From Brachypterus glaber (taxonomy: Eukaryota; Arthropoda; Insecta; Coleoptera; Kateretidae): a DNA stretch of 64,000 nt. Shown here one piece after another: positions 19,757 to 29,521 of this stretch (within the stretch, counting starts at the first letter, position 1; each line of letters opens with the position of its first letter). The DNA lies in contig OY294046.1 of assembly GCA_958510825.1 (NCBI GenBank), forward strand, positions 6,646,049-6,710,048, written 5' to 3'. Below the pieces are notes generated by a model. The model saw only the letters and a program-made list of their open reading frames with translations, was not told the origin of the DNA and searched no databases. The position numbers were made by a program, and so were the translations under genes.

Positions 19757-22700
19757 ATGTATAATTTAAAATTTATTCACTGGAATATGAGAACTGTTTC
19801 TAGAAATAGAGACAGTTTACTATTGCTTATTCATGAACTTAAGCCAGACATAGTATCGCTTAACGAAACTTGGCTTAAATTCGAGACTAATTTTAGAATT
19901 CCAGGATTTACCATTTACAGAGAGGATAGAGCGGACGGAAAGGGAGGTATAGCTCTCTTAGTGCGCAAAGGTATACCTTATAACAGCATAGACATTGACA
20001 CACAAAATTCTCCAGATAGATTTCAGGTTATTGGTATAAAATTAAACAATTTAAATGTATATTGTGTCTACAACCCTCCGAATGTTAAACTTTCATATGA
20101 AGTTATATCCTCTTTTATCAATGAATCACAAGGCGAAATAATTATGCTAGGTGACTTTAATTCTCATAACGCACTATGGGGATCTACTTTAATAAATAAA
20201 AATGGCGATATTATTATAGACATTGTTAAAGATTTTGATTTGACAATTATAAACGACGGAACCGGAACCAGGTTAATCCCCCCTCCCCAGGTTAGTGCCC
20301 CTGACCTCATAATAACCACACATAACACCGCTCTTAGATCAGAGTTTAAAGTTATCCCTGACCCTGCCCTGAGCGACCACTACCCAATCTTGGTCAACCT
20401 CATCAACCCAATACCTAACCTAAGCGATGACACATACAGGCCTAAAAAATTTCATAACCTCTCCCTTAAACACATAGATTGGGAATTATATAGTATTTTT
20501 TTTCAAAGTTATTTACCCAACACTTGTTTAACTTATCGTGAATTCAATGATACACTTACATATGCTATTGAGAGGGCAACCCCACCTAAGAAAACTAACA
20601 CCTACAAAAACCCCCCAACAGTATGGTGGTCCAGTAAATGCAGTGAGGCGGTCGATAGCAGAAAAAAGGCCTATGCAAATTTAAAACACTGTTCCTCCAT
20701 GCAAAATTTCCTAGAGGCTAAAGCGGTTGCCGCAAGAACCAAAAAAATTCTTAATCAGACTAAACGTGACAGTTTTAGGAACTATTGCGCATCAATTAAT
20801 TCATCTGAAAACCTCTCAGACGTTTGGAAAAAAATTAGAGCTTTTTCTGTTAGCCGGTTGCCTCCTGCACCAGCTAGGCCACTGGAGTCTATAGCCGAAA
20901 ACTTTTTAGACCACATCTGTCCCCATATTGTCACACCAGATATCAGTAATATCTCATTCTTAGAAGAGAAATCTTCACCATTCACATTAGATGAACTTAA
21001 TTTTGCCTTAAACGCTAGAAAGAATACATCCACGGGTATGGATGGCATAAATTACAACATTCTTAAAAATCTACCAGTGGGGGGAAAAAAATCTCTCCTT
21101 AACATTTTTAATAATATCTTAAGCGGAGAGCACTCTGTACCAAATGAATTTCTTGAGCATTTAATAATACCCATACCGAAGCCAAATAAAGATCCTAAAA
21201 CAATTAAAGGGTACAGACCCATATCTTTGGCTTCATGTGTTTTAAAAACATTGGAAAATATAATTAAAAACAGGGTAGAATTTCAGATGGAAAAATCTAA
21301 AATGATGTATAATAAACAATTCGGGTCAAGAAAGGGTAGAGGAGTCAATGATGCATTAGCCTTTTTAACTTCAAAAGTATATAATGGGTTTTCTGAGGGA
21401 AAATATACTTTACTAGTAACACTTGATGTCGAAGGTGCTTATGACAATGTAGATCTAGAACTTTTGTTACAATATTTATCAGATTACCATATACCTAAAG
21501 ATTTAGCACTCCTTATTTATAAATTAAATAGTGGTCGGTTAGTGTATGTCCAAAAAGAGAAAGCGGGTTTCATTATCGGGCCTAAAGTCGCTAAAAAAGG
21601 CCTAGCGCAGGGATCATCCCTTAGCCCACTAATGTTCATTATTTATGCTATGTCCATTCAATATGCTACTATACTGGGGTGTATAATAATAGAATTTGTA
21701 GACGACTTCGGGGTTATGGTGACCGGCAAAGACCCTCAGTCTTTGGTAGACATTATGAATGCTAACTTACATAGAATAAACGAATGGATGACTAATCATG
21801 GGTTAAATCTGTCTATAGGCAAAAGTGCAGCTATTTTGTTTCGCAAAACCAAGAGAATGCCACTTATTGGTGACATTAAAATAGGAAATACAATAATTCC
21901 CCTAGTTCCAAACCTTAAATATCTAGGAGCCACGCTCGACAGCAAATTAAACTGGGCCCAACATATTAACATATGTTGCAATAAAGCTAGGAAAGCAATC
22001 AAATTAATCAAATCTTTATGCGGAAAAAAGTGGGGTTCAGATCCCCAGACACTACTACTACTTTATAAGGCACTAGTTAGGCCTCATTTAGATTATGGGT
22101 CCATCTTTTATTTTAGAGTACCTATAGATAAATTAAATTCATTGCAAGTAGTTCAAAATTATGCTCTACGTACCTGTGTAGGTTATTTGAGTAGTACTCC
22201 AGTTAACGTCATTATGGCGGAAACTGGAGAGCACCCCCTTGTATACAGAAGAAACATGCTTGCGGCTAAATTTGTAGGAAAACAATTTTCCATTCAGAAT
22301 AATGTTCTAGTAGCTAATTTAATTAGCTTGTATGGTCATTTTAACCAGAATCTACCCTATTGGAGAGGCAAATCTAAACCCCCACTCTTATCTGCTATGG
22401 ATAGCTACCTCAACTATCAACACCTAATTACAAAATCAGATATTTTCCCAATGTTCGACCAGTCTTTGAATTCTATAATAAAACAACGCCGACTACACAT
22501 ATCGCCTTTAAAAAAAAATGAGCATAACAAAAAGTTTTTTATAGAGTATGTTAATAAGCACTGGGATAACTTTAAGCAAATATTCACCGATGCTTCAAAA
22601 ACTTCGGAGGGTCGTGTGGGCATAGGTATATATATACCTCATAAAAAGTTGGAAATATCACAAAGATTAGCTATCGCTACTATTACTACAGCAGAAACCT

Positions 22701-23434
22701 ATGCTATACTCTGTGCACTAAGAGCGATTTCTGACAGTACGGGGGAAAATATTATATTTTTTGTCGATTCCAAACCGGCTCTATATAGAGTATGCAACCC
22801 GGTAAGAACATATAAAACGGATAAAATAATTATGGAAATTAAAATAATTCTCTGCTCATTAGAAAGTAAAGGTAATCAGATTAAGTTTTGCTGGGTCCCC
22901 AGCCACACCGGCATAGAGGGTAATGAAAAGGCTGACTTGCTTGCTTCCATTGGCACCAACAAAACTATTCAAGTTAAACCTCCTATTTCATGGCTAGAAT
23001 TTGAAGCAGAAATCAAACAAATTGAATTATCCAAATGGAAAAATAAATGGACAGAAGACATAAAAATACGAGGTAAATTCTTTCACAGTCACACCAATAT
23101 TCTACAAAAAGTTCCCTGGTACAAAGACCTTAATATGAGTAGAAGACATGTCACCACAATTTGCAGACTTAGAAGTGGACACTGCCTCACGAAGTCGCAC
23201 TTATGCAGAATTAGAAGAGCTGATTCTCCTTTATGTACCTGTGGCTCCCCAGAAGATGTGCAACACATTTTGATGGAATGTCCCAATTACGAAGTAGAGC
23301 GAAATATTATGATGAACAGTCTAGCTTCTGAAATTGTATCACCTTTCAACCTTCAGATATTACTGCATAATGCCAACCTGACAACAGCACTTATAATAAC
23401 TGAATTTATCACAAAAATTCAAAAGAATTTATAA
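19757..23434 (+). CDS. LINE ORF2: endonuclease, reverse transcriptase (FVDD), RNase H
   Basis: 1225 residues with the same domain order as the ORF2 at 10561. APE endonuclease: IHWNMRTVSRN, SLNETWLKFE, GDFNSHNALWGS, SDHYPIL. RT: GYRPISLASCVLKTLENIIK, TLDVEGAYDNV, LAQGSSLSPLMF and the catalytic box FVDD in place of YADD/FADD. RNase H: FTDAS, TTAETYAI, FFVDSKPAL, CWVPSHTGIEGNEKAD, catalytic acids present. C-terminal CTCGSPEDVQHILMEC finger. Uninterrupted. The Ala-to-Val change in the RT box and AQGSSLSP instead of PQGCILSP mark a separate family from L1a. Confidence 0.93.
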   Translation: MYNLKFIHWNMRTVSRNRDSLLLLIHELKPDIVSLNETWLKFETNFRIPGFTIYREDRADGKGGIALLVRKGIPYNSIDIDTQNSPDRFQVIGIKLNNLNVYCVYNPPNVKLSYEVISSFINESQGEIIMLGDFNSHNALWGSTLINKNGDIIIDIVKDFDLTIINDGTGTRLIPPPQVSAPDLIITTHNTALRSEFKVIPDPALSDHYPILVNLINPIPNLSDDTYRPKKFHNLSLKHIDWELYSIFFQSYLPNTCLTYREFNDTLTYAIERATPPKKTNTYKNPPTVWWSSKCSEAVDSRKKAYANLKHCSSMQNFLEAKAVAARTKKILNQTKRDSFRNYCASINSSENLSDVWKKIRAFSVSRLPPAPARPLESIAENFLDHICPHIVTPDISNISFLEEKSSPFTLDELNFALNARKNTSTGMDGINYNILKNLPVGGKKSLLNIFNNILSGEHSVPNEFLEHLIIPIPKPNKDPKTIKGYRPISLASCVLKTLENIIKNRVEFQMEKSKMMYNKQFGSRKGRGVNDALAFLTSKVYNGFSEGKYTLLVTLDVEGAYDNVDLELLLQYLSDYHIPKDLALLIYKLNSGRLVYVQKEKAGFIIGPKVAKKGLAQGSSLSPLMFIIYAMSIQYATILGCIIIEFVDDFGVMVTGKDPQSLVDIMNANLHRINEWMTNHGLNLSIGKSAAILFRKTKRMPLIGDIKIGNTIIPLVPNLKYLGATLDSKLNWAQHINICCNKARKAIKLIKSLCGKKWGSDPQTLLLLYKALVRPHLDYGSIFYFRVPIDKLNSLQVVQNYALRTCVGYLSSTPVNVIMAETGEHPLVYRRNMLAAKFVGKQFSIQNNVLVANLISLYGHFNQNLPYWRGKSKPPLLSAMDSYLNYQHLITKSDIFPMFDQSLNSIIKQRRLHISPLKKNEHNKKFFIEYVNKHWDNFKQIFTDASKTSEGRVGIGIYIPHKKLEISQRLAIATITTAETYAILCALRAISDSTGENIIFFVDSKPALYRVCNPVRTYKTDKIIMEIKIILCSLESKGNQIKFCWVPSHTGIEGNEKADLLASIGTNKTIQVKPPISWLEFEAEIKQIELSKWKNKWTEDIKIRGKFFHSHTNILQKVPWYKDLNMSRRHVTTICRLRSGHCLTKSHLCRIRRADSPLCTCGSPEDVQHILMECPNYEVERNIMMNSLASEIVSPFNLQILLHNANLTTALIITEFITKIQKNL

Positions 23435-23629
23435 TCCTATAAACATATCCTCAGACTTACCGCTTAATTACACATTTTTACGCTCCTGTAGTTTGTATCC
23501 TATGCTTGTGCTAAATTTATAGACCGTAGATTCGCTTAGCTTTCCTTAGTATCTTCTAGTTAGGTATTCAATCAGTTATATATTACAGCTCTCACGATTT
23601 AACAGCCCGCGGTCGAAAATGGCGGAAAT

Positions 23630-26600
23630 GTGCAATACAACGCCAAAAAATTAGAGAAGAAGAAGAAGAAGAAGAATGTCAGCAAAACAACAACAAAATG
23701 TAAACATTGTGGTAAAAATCATCGAAATAGATGCAGATATGAAAACTTCAAGTGCAATGTGTGCAATGGACCACATTTGGAAAGAGTGTGCTACAGAAAA
23801 AGAACCAATTATGTTGAAGTAAATGCACAAAGTTCAGACGAAGATGTATCAATCAACAACGAGATATTTACGCTAGACACATGTAAAAAGGTTAGTTTTC
23901 CTGACTATTTATCTGAAAATTGTCATTTTAATGTAAATTTAAATGAACAAATTAATTTTATTGACAAAAATTTTTTAGTAAATATTGAAGTAGATAGAAC
24001 GAGCCATAGATTTTTGTTAGATACAGGTAGTGGTATTACAGGTATCAGTTACGAATACTATTTAAACTATTTTAAAAATAAAACCATTCAAAATGATAAT
24101 TTAACATTAAAAGCATACAACGGTGTTAGCTTTAAACCGTTGGGGTTTATTTATATTGATATAGTATTCAAAGGTATAAAAAGGTCACAAAAAGTTTATG
24201 TATCAAAAGAAGGTTGTGCCAACATACTTGGGCGAGACTTTTTAAATAATTTTGATATAAAATTAAATGTAGAAAAAGAAATTCATGCAGTCTGTGACGA
24301 TTTAGATTCACTGTGTTTAAAATATAATAGTATTTTTTCTAATAAAGTTGGATGTTTCAGACACGCAAAAATTGACCTAAAGCTGAAGCCTGAAGCCACG
24401 TCTGCGTACTGTAAAGCCCGACCTGTACCAAATGCGCTCAAGGACAAAATAGAAAAGGAACTGGACCGACTTGAAGAAATAGGAATCATAACTAAGGTGG
24501 ATTCTTCAGATTTTTGTACTCCAATTGTGGCTGTCATAAAAAAGGACCAGTCAATAAGGATTTGTGGCGACTATAAAGCGTCTGGACTAAATCAAATGTT
24601 CAAGGATGTAGTGTACCCCATGCCAAAACCAGAAGAGCTTTTCGCTAAGCTATGTCATGGGGAGGAATTCTCAAAAGTCGATCTTATGGAAGCATATACT
24701 CAAATGGAACTTACGGACAAATCAAAGGAGTATTTATCATGGACGACTTTCAAAGGGCTGTATCGTGTAAACCGTTTGATGTACGGAATCACTCCAGCAA
24801 GTGCCATTTTTCAAAGGAAAATGGAGCAACTTTTCAGTGGAATAGAGGGCGTTGTAGTATTTCAAGATGACGTTCTAATAACTGCCAAAAATAGAGAGCA
24901 ACATTTAAAGAATCTGGAAGCAGTTTTCAAAAAGCTTGAAGAAGCCAACCTTACGGTAAAAAGAAGCAAATGTTTATTCTTCCAGAAAAGCATAGAATTT
25001 TTGGGACATTCCATATGCAAAGAAGGAATCAAAAAGACGGAAGATAAAGTGAAGACGATCTGTGAAGCAAAAAGACCTACGAATGTGTCAGAGGTAAGAA
25101 CATTTTGTGGTTTAGTAAATTATTATTCTAAATTCATAAATAACCTTGCACATCATATGAAACCAATATATAATTTATTAAAAAAAGAACATAGATTTGA
25201 ATGGACAAAAGAATGTGAGGTCAGTTTTAATAAAATAAAAGAGCTCATAGCTCAAGATATAACCTTAACACATTTCGATTCTTCCCTTCCCATAATAGTT
25301 ACCACAGATGCTAGCTTAAGAGGAATATCAGCGGTGCTTTGGAATCGTTTCGAAAATAACGTAGAAAAACCAGTTATGTGCGTATCCAGGTCACTCACGA
25401 GCGCCGAACAAAAATATTCAGTCATAGATAGAGAAAGCTTAGCGATTTATTTCGGAATAAAAAAATTCCAGCAGTATCTATATGGCCAAAAGCATTTCAT
25501 TATAAAAAGTGACCATAAACCTTTAATTTCTTTATTTGGAGAAAACAAGGCTATTCCCCAAATGTATACAAGTAGAATTGTACGTTGGGCAATTTTTTTA
25601 AGTAGTTTTAAATATTCTATAGAATATATAAAAGGTTCTAAAAATGTTTTAGCAGACTTCTGCAGCAGACAACCCTTGGAGAGTGCCGCAGGCGAAGAAG
25701 ATGATGAGAACATCGAGTATATCAATTTCGCAGAAACTACTGCAAAGTGGCCTCTCAACAATGCCAAGATAAGAAAAGCTTTGAAAAAGGACCGAATTCT
25801 CAGCAGAATAATAAAGTACGTTGAAAATAACAAATGGCCAGATAAAGTAATGCAAGAAATCAAGCCATATGCGAATAGGAAGTTAGAGATAAGTATTGAA
25901 AATGAAATTCTAATTTTAGGACACAGAGTGATTGTACCTGAGAAATATAGAAAAAGAATACTTGAAGAACTTCATACTAATCACTTTGGGATTGGAAAAT
26001 CTAAGGCTTTAGCAAGAGAGTTATTTTGGTGGCCCAAAATAGACGCTCAAATCGAAGAAACGATAAAAAAATGTTCTGTGTGTTCAATAAACCACAGTGC
26101 ACCACCAAAAACAACATTAACACCATGGCCTGTGCCAAAAACAGTATTCAGCAGAGTACATGTTGATCACCTTGGGCCAATCAATGGAAAAAATTACCTT
26201 ATTATCACGGACGCTCTATCAAAATGGGTAGAAGCATATGAAGTTAGAAATTTGACATCCCAGGAGACAATAGAAAAACTAAGAGACGTGTTTTCACGAT
26301 TTGGACTGTGTGACGTCCTAGTCAGTGACAATGGATCCTCGTTTCGCTCAGAAGAAATGGAAACTTTCCTGAGGAAAAACGGTATACGTCATTTGACGAT
26401 TTCCCCGTATAATAGTCAATCCAATGGTTTTGCGGAAAATGCAGTAAAAACTTTCAAGAAAAATTTAACAGCTGCTCTTCTAGATAAACGTAACTCCAAA
26501 ATACCTCTAAAAACACTAATAGCAAGATTTTTGTTCGCATATCGTACAACACCACATTGTACAACAAAAGTATCACCAGCATCAGCTATGTTCGGAAGAA

Positions 26601-27523
26601 ATATCAGAACAAGATTAAATCAGATCAGAGACATAGAAACGGAAGAATTCCAAGAATTAAAACAACGGTTAGAAGAATCCAGAGAAACACAAATAAAATA
26701 TTACGGTGGTAGAGACAGAAAATTTGAAGTAGGAGATAAAGTCGTAGTCAAGGACTATAGAAATCCCAATAAAGAAAGATGGCTCCCAGCTACAGTCATA
26801 GAAAAATCCGGAAGTTCCACACACTTCTGTAGAACCAGCGAAGGTCAAACCTGGAAGCGCCACACAAACCAAATGAGCAGAAGATATGGTAGGGTGCGCA
26901 GTACAGTACCAGGCAGGCAATGTTCGCAAAAGGCTGAGGCGGAGGGTGAGTCAACTAGATTTATCTATTTTAGAGACACTAATAAAAACCAACCTGTAAG
27001 ACAAACCGACAACATACCCGTTAATAAAACCATAAGTAATCATAACTTTAGTCAAAGTAGCCCTGAAAACCCCATAAATGATCGTAATATTATTAGTAAC
27101 AAGTCAGAATCGACAAATGTTCAGAACATGAATATTCATGATAGTTCGAATATTCAGGTTCCTAGAATCACTAGTTTTGCAAAAAGTAAAAATGATCAAA
27201 TTAGCATTAGCAATAACTCAGAACCAACAAGTTCTCAGAATATGGATAGTCATGATAATTCGAGTACCCAGGTTCCCAGAACCGATAGTTCTGTAAAAAG
27301 TAAAAATGACAAAGCAGATAAAGCAATCGGTAGCAAACCCCTTAAGTTAAATAAAGAAAAAAATAATGACAAACCTTTATTAGGCAAAAGTATTTTTGTA
27401 AATAAAAATAAAAGTAATTTAAAATATGACTCAGCAAATGCAACCTCAGATTTGCAAAGTAGATCTCAAAGAACGCGGAAAATTCCGGAAAAATTCAAAG
27501 ATTACAGTCTCGATATCGATTAA
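23630..27523 (+). CDS. Gypsy Pol: knuckle, protease, RT, RNase H, integrase
   Basis: A 1297-codon frame whose first 19 or so codons derive from the LINE tail and target duplication; native sequence resumes at 23687. In order: a Cys/His knuckle (CKHCGKNHRNRC), aspartic protease with LLDTGSG (about residue 130), RT with FQDDVLI (about 412), RNase H with TTDAS (about 560), integrase zinc domain (LHTNHFGIGKS...CSVC) and core with VHVDHLGP, SDNGSSF and NGFAENAVKTFKK giving D, D and E. The C-terminal 180 residues are Ser/Asn/Lys-rich with two related copies of an SQNM...HD.S..QVPR segment. No env follows. All catalytic residues I can check are intact, but the upstream Gag is split off by the LINE. 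Confidence 0.9.
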   Translation: MQYNAKKLEKKKKKKNVSKTTTKCKHCGKNHRNRCRYENFKCNVCNGPHLERVCYRKRTNYVEVNAQSSDEDVSINNEIFTLDTCKKVSFPDYLSENCHFNVNLNEQINFIDKNFLVNIEVDRTSHRFLLDTGSGITGISYEYYLNYFKNKTIQNDNLTLKAYNGVSFKPLGFIYIDIVFKGIKRSQKVYVSKEGCANILGRDFLNNFDIKLNVEKEIHAVCDDLDSLCLKYNSIFSNKVGCFRHAKIDLKLKPEATSAYCKARPVPNALKDKIEKELDRLEEIGIITKVDSSDFCTPIVAVIKKDQSIRICGDYKASGLNQMFKDVVYPMPKPEELFAKLCHGEEFSKVDLMEAYTQMELTDKSKEYLSWTTFKGLYRVNRLMYGITPASAIFQRKMEQLFSGIEGVVVFQDDVLITAKNREQHLKNLEAVFKKLEEANLTVKRSKCLFFQKSIEFLGHSICKEGIKKTEDKVKTICEAKRPTNVSEVRTFCGLVNYYSKFINNLAHHMKPIYNLLKKEHRFEWTKECEVSFNKIKELIAQDITLTHFDSSLPIIVTTDASLRGISAVLWNRFENNVEKPVMCVSRSLTSAEQKYSVIDRESLAIYFGIKKFQQYLYGQKHFIIKSDHKPLISLFGENKAIPQMYTSRIVRWAIFLSSFKYSIEYIKGSKNVLADFCSRQPLESAAGEEDDENIEYINFAETTAKWPLNNAKIRKALKKDRILSRIIKYVENNKWPDKVMQEIKPYANRKLEISIENEILILGHRVIVPEKYRKRILEELHTNHFGIGKSKALARELFWWPKIDAQIEETIKKCSVCSINHSAPPKTTLTPWPVPKTVFSRVHVDHLGPINGKNYLIITDALSKWVEAYEVRNLTSQETIEKLRDVFSRFGLCDVLVSDNGSSFRSEEMETFLRKNGIRHLTISPYNSQSNGFAENAVKTFKKNLTAALLDKRNSKIPLKTLIARFLFAYRTTPHCTTKVSPASAMFGRNIRTRLNQIRDIETEEFQELKQRLEESRETQIKYYGGRDRKFEVGDKVVVKDYRNPNKERWLPATVIEKSGSSTHFCRTSEGQTWKRHTNQMSRRYGRVRSTVPGRQCSQKAEAEGESTRFIYFRDTNKNQPVRQTDNIPVNKTISNHNFSQSSPENPINDRNIISNKSESTNVQNMNIHDSSNIQVPRITSFAKSKNDQISISNNSEPTSSQNMDSHDNSSTQVPRTDSSVKSKNDKADKAIGSKPLKLNKEKNNDKPLLGKSIFVNKNKSNLKYDSANATSDLQSRSQRTRKIPEKFKDYSLDID

Positions 27524-28020
27524 ATGTGAAAATCGAATATCTATGTCGCATTTGCAGAGTAATATTAAAAATATACACACTGGAACATTCCAGAAGTAAT
27601 TACCTAAAATTTACATATTTATAAAATAATTAAATAATACTTACCTATACTTACCCGTATAATATTTACAAAAATATTATAATTCTTTTAAGTAAATCAA
27701 AATGTAGTAAATACAGTTTCTATTTAATATTAAATTAACATTTAAATAAACCTGAAATAAAAACTAAGGTACAGTAAAACAAGAATAAAAGTTTAATTAT
27801 TTTATTAATAAATTTTGGATTATATTAATTGTAATACAATTGAACCTTTAAAGAAAAATTTAGTTAAGTTAAAATATCTTAAGTAATTTAAGTTGAAGTA
27901 TCTTAAGTAGCTTAGCTGAAATATTTTGGATAAATAACTGTTTACAAAAGCTTTAAAAAGTTTGTAATAAATTGTAATTGTAATATAATTACAAAATAAT
28001 TATATTATAACTACAAGCTT

Positions 28021-28030
28021 AGTGTGGGGG
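28021..28030 (+). other. Polypurine tract region of gypsy element
   Basis: AGTGTGGGGG lies directly before the 3' LTR. Purine-rich but interrupted by two T residues; it is the only candidate at the expected place. Confidence 0.5.
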
Positions 28031-28236
28031 TGTTAGGAATCTGCCTTACCGGCATTTTGTACGGTTGCAACAGTTGGCAACACTGCCAATCTCTTCTCCT
28101 TAACCGGCTAATGGAGTCGTGTCGTGTCTGTAATGTCTGTATTGTAAACTGTGATATTAATGTATAAACGTAATGTATAATAAATAAATGTATTGCGTAT
28201 CAAAACCTCGTATTAATAAAAAGGCAATACATAACA
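28031..28236 (+). repeat. 3' LTR of gypsy element (206 bp)
   Basis: Same length as the 5' LTR, one visible difference. The array resumes immediately with the TSD GTCTG at 28237. Confidence 0.93.
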
Positions 28237-29265
28237 GTCTGGACCCCTAAAGACATAAAAAAGATATCTTATGGACTTCTTTTTAGGGATGTTTAAAAGC
28301 TATCTAATTATGATGTCTCTAAGATGTCTTTTAATTATCGGTACAAGACGTCTTAAGTCCAAACAGCACATGATGTCTTAAAGACGTCTTTTTTAAATCT
28401 TAATTATGTCTGGACCCCTAAAGACATAAAAAAGATATCTTATGGACTTCTTTTTAGGGATGTTTAAAAGCTATCTAATTATGATGTCTCTAAGATGTCT
28501 TTTAATTATCGGTACAAGACGTCTTAAGTCCAAACAGCACATGATGTCTTAAAGACGTCTTTTTTAAATCTTAATTATGTCTGGACCCCTAAAGACATAA
28601 AAAAGATATCTTATGGACTTCTTTTTAGGGATGTTTAAAAGCTATCTAATTATGATGTCTCTAAGATGTCTTTTAATTATCGGTACAAGACGTCTTAAGT
28701 CCAAACAGCACATGATGTCTTAAAGACGTCTTTTTTAAATCTTAATTATGTCTGGACCCCTAAAGACATAAAAAAGATATCTTATGGACTTCTTTTTAGG
28801 GATGTTTAAAAGCTATCTAATTATGATGTCTCTAAGATGTCTTTTAATTATCGGTACAAGACGTCTTAAGTCCAAACAGCACATGATGTCTTAAAGACGC
28901 CTTTTTTAAATCTTAATTATGTCTGGACCCCTAAAGACATAAAAAAGATATCTTATGGACTTCTTTTTAGGGATGTTTAAAAGCTATCTAATTATGATGT
29001 CTCTAAGATGTCTTTTAATTATCGGTACAAGACGTCTTAAGTCCAAACAGCACATGATGTCTTAAAGACGTCTTTTTTAAATCTTAATTATGTCTGGACC
29101 CCTAAAGACATAAAAAAGATATCTTATGGACTTCTTTTTAGGGATGTTTAAAAGCTATCTAATTATGATGTCTCTAAGATGTCTTTTAATTATCGGTACA
29201 AGACGTCTTAAGTCCAAACAGCACATGATGTCTTAAAGACGTCTTTTTTAAATCTTAGTTATGTT
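28237..29265. repeat. 171-bp satellite, middle block (about 6 monomers)
   Basis: Near-identical 171-bp monomers; one carries GACGCC in place of GACGTC at 28896. The last monomer breaks off at AATCTTAGTTATGT and joins gypsy 3' sequence. Confidence 0.93.
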
Positions 29266-29521
29266 ATATATAATTACAAAATAATTATATTATAACTACA
29301 AGCTTAGTGTGGGGGTGTTAGGAATCTGCCTTACCGGCATTTTGTACGGTTGCAACAGTTGGCAACACTGCCAATCTCTTCTCCTTAACCGGCTAATGGA
29401 GTCGTGTCGTGTCTGTAATGTCTGTATTGTAAACTGTGATATTAATGTATAAACGTAATGTATAATAAATAAATGTATTGCGTATCAAAACCTCGTATTA
29501 ATAAAAAGGCAATACATAACA
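29266..29521 (+). mobile_element. Duplicated 3' end of the gypsy element (about 50 bp plus full LTR)
   Basis: From TATAATTACAAAATAATTAT through the LTR (29316-29521) this repeats 27981-28236. It is not an independent solo LTR: it has 50 bp of internal sequence on the left, no 5-bp duplication on the left, and the same GTCTGGACCCC junction on the right. The offset from the 3' LTR is 1285 bp, and the GACGCC variant monomer is repeated at the same offset (28896 and 30181). Confidence 0.9.

Larger units (their letters stand above)
17638..23669 (+). mobile_element. Full-length I-superfamily LINE (element L1b), plus strand
   Basis: The TSD AGAAGAATGTCAGCAAA occurs at 17621-17637 and 23670-23686; its GAAGAA start merges with the (GAA)n tail, so the exact 3' border is ambiguous by a few bases. 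Order: 5' UTR beginning GACAGTGCTGGCTCGGTT, ORF1 (17847-19685), a poly-A spacer, ORF2 (19757-23434), 3' UTR and (GAA)n tail. Both ORFs are open. It sits in the gag of the same gypsy element that carries L1a, in the opposite orientation. Confidence 0.9.
10100..28236 (+). mobile_element. Ty3/gypsy LTR retrotransposon (Mag-like), carrying two nested LINEs
   Basis: Two 206-bp LTRs (TGTTAGG...ATAACA) bound the element and a 5-bp TSD GTCTG flanks it (10095-10099 and 28237-28241). In order: 5' LTR, PBS, leader, gag ORF, pol with protease, RT, RNase H and integrase, a weak PPT and 3' LTR; no env-like ORF. After subtracting the two LINEs and their duplicated targets its own length is about 5.6 kb. The integrase region (LHTNHFGIGKSKALAREL) resembles the K02A2.6-like Mag lineage; clade is inference. 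The LTRs differ at one site that I can see, so the insertion is recent. The two LINEs disrupt leader and gag-pol, so this copy cannot move by itself. Confidence 0.9.

Noticed and set aside
27524..28030. Possible env gene after gypsy pol
   Set aside because: Only 500 bp of AT-rich non-coding sequence lies before the 3' LTR.
29316..29521. Independent solo LTR in the satellite
   Set aside because: It carries gypsy internal sequence on its left, lacks a TSD, and lies at the exact 1285-bp offset of a tandem duplication.
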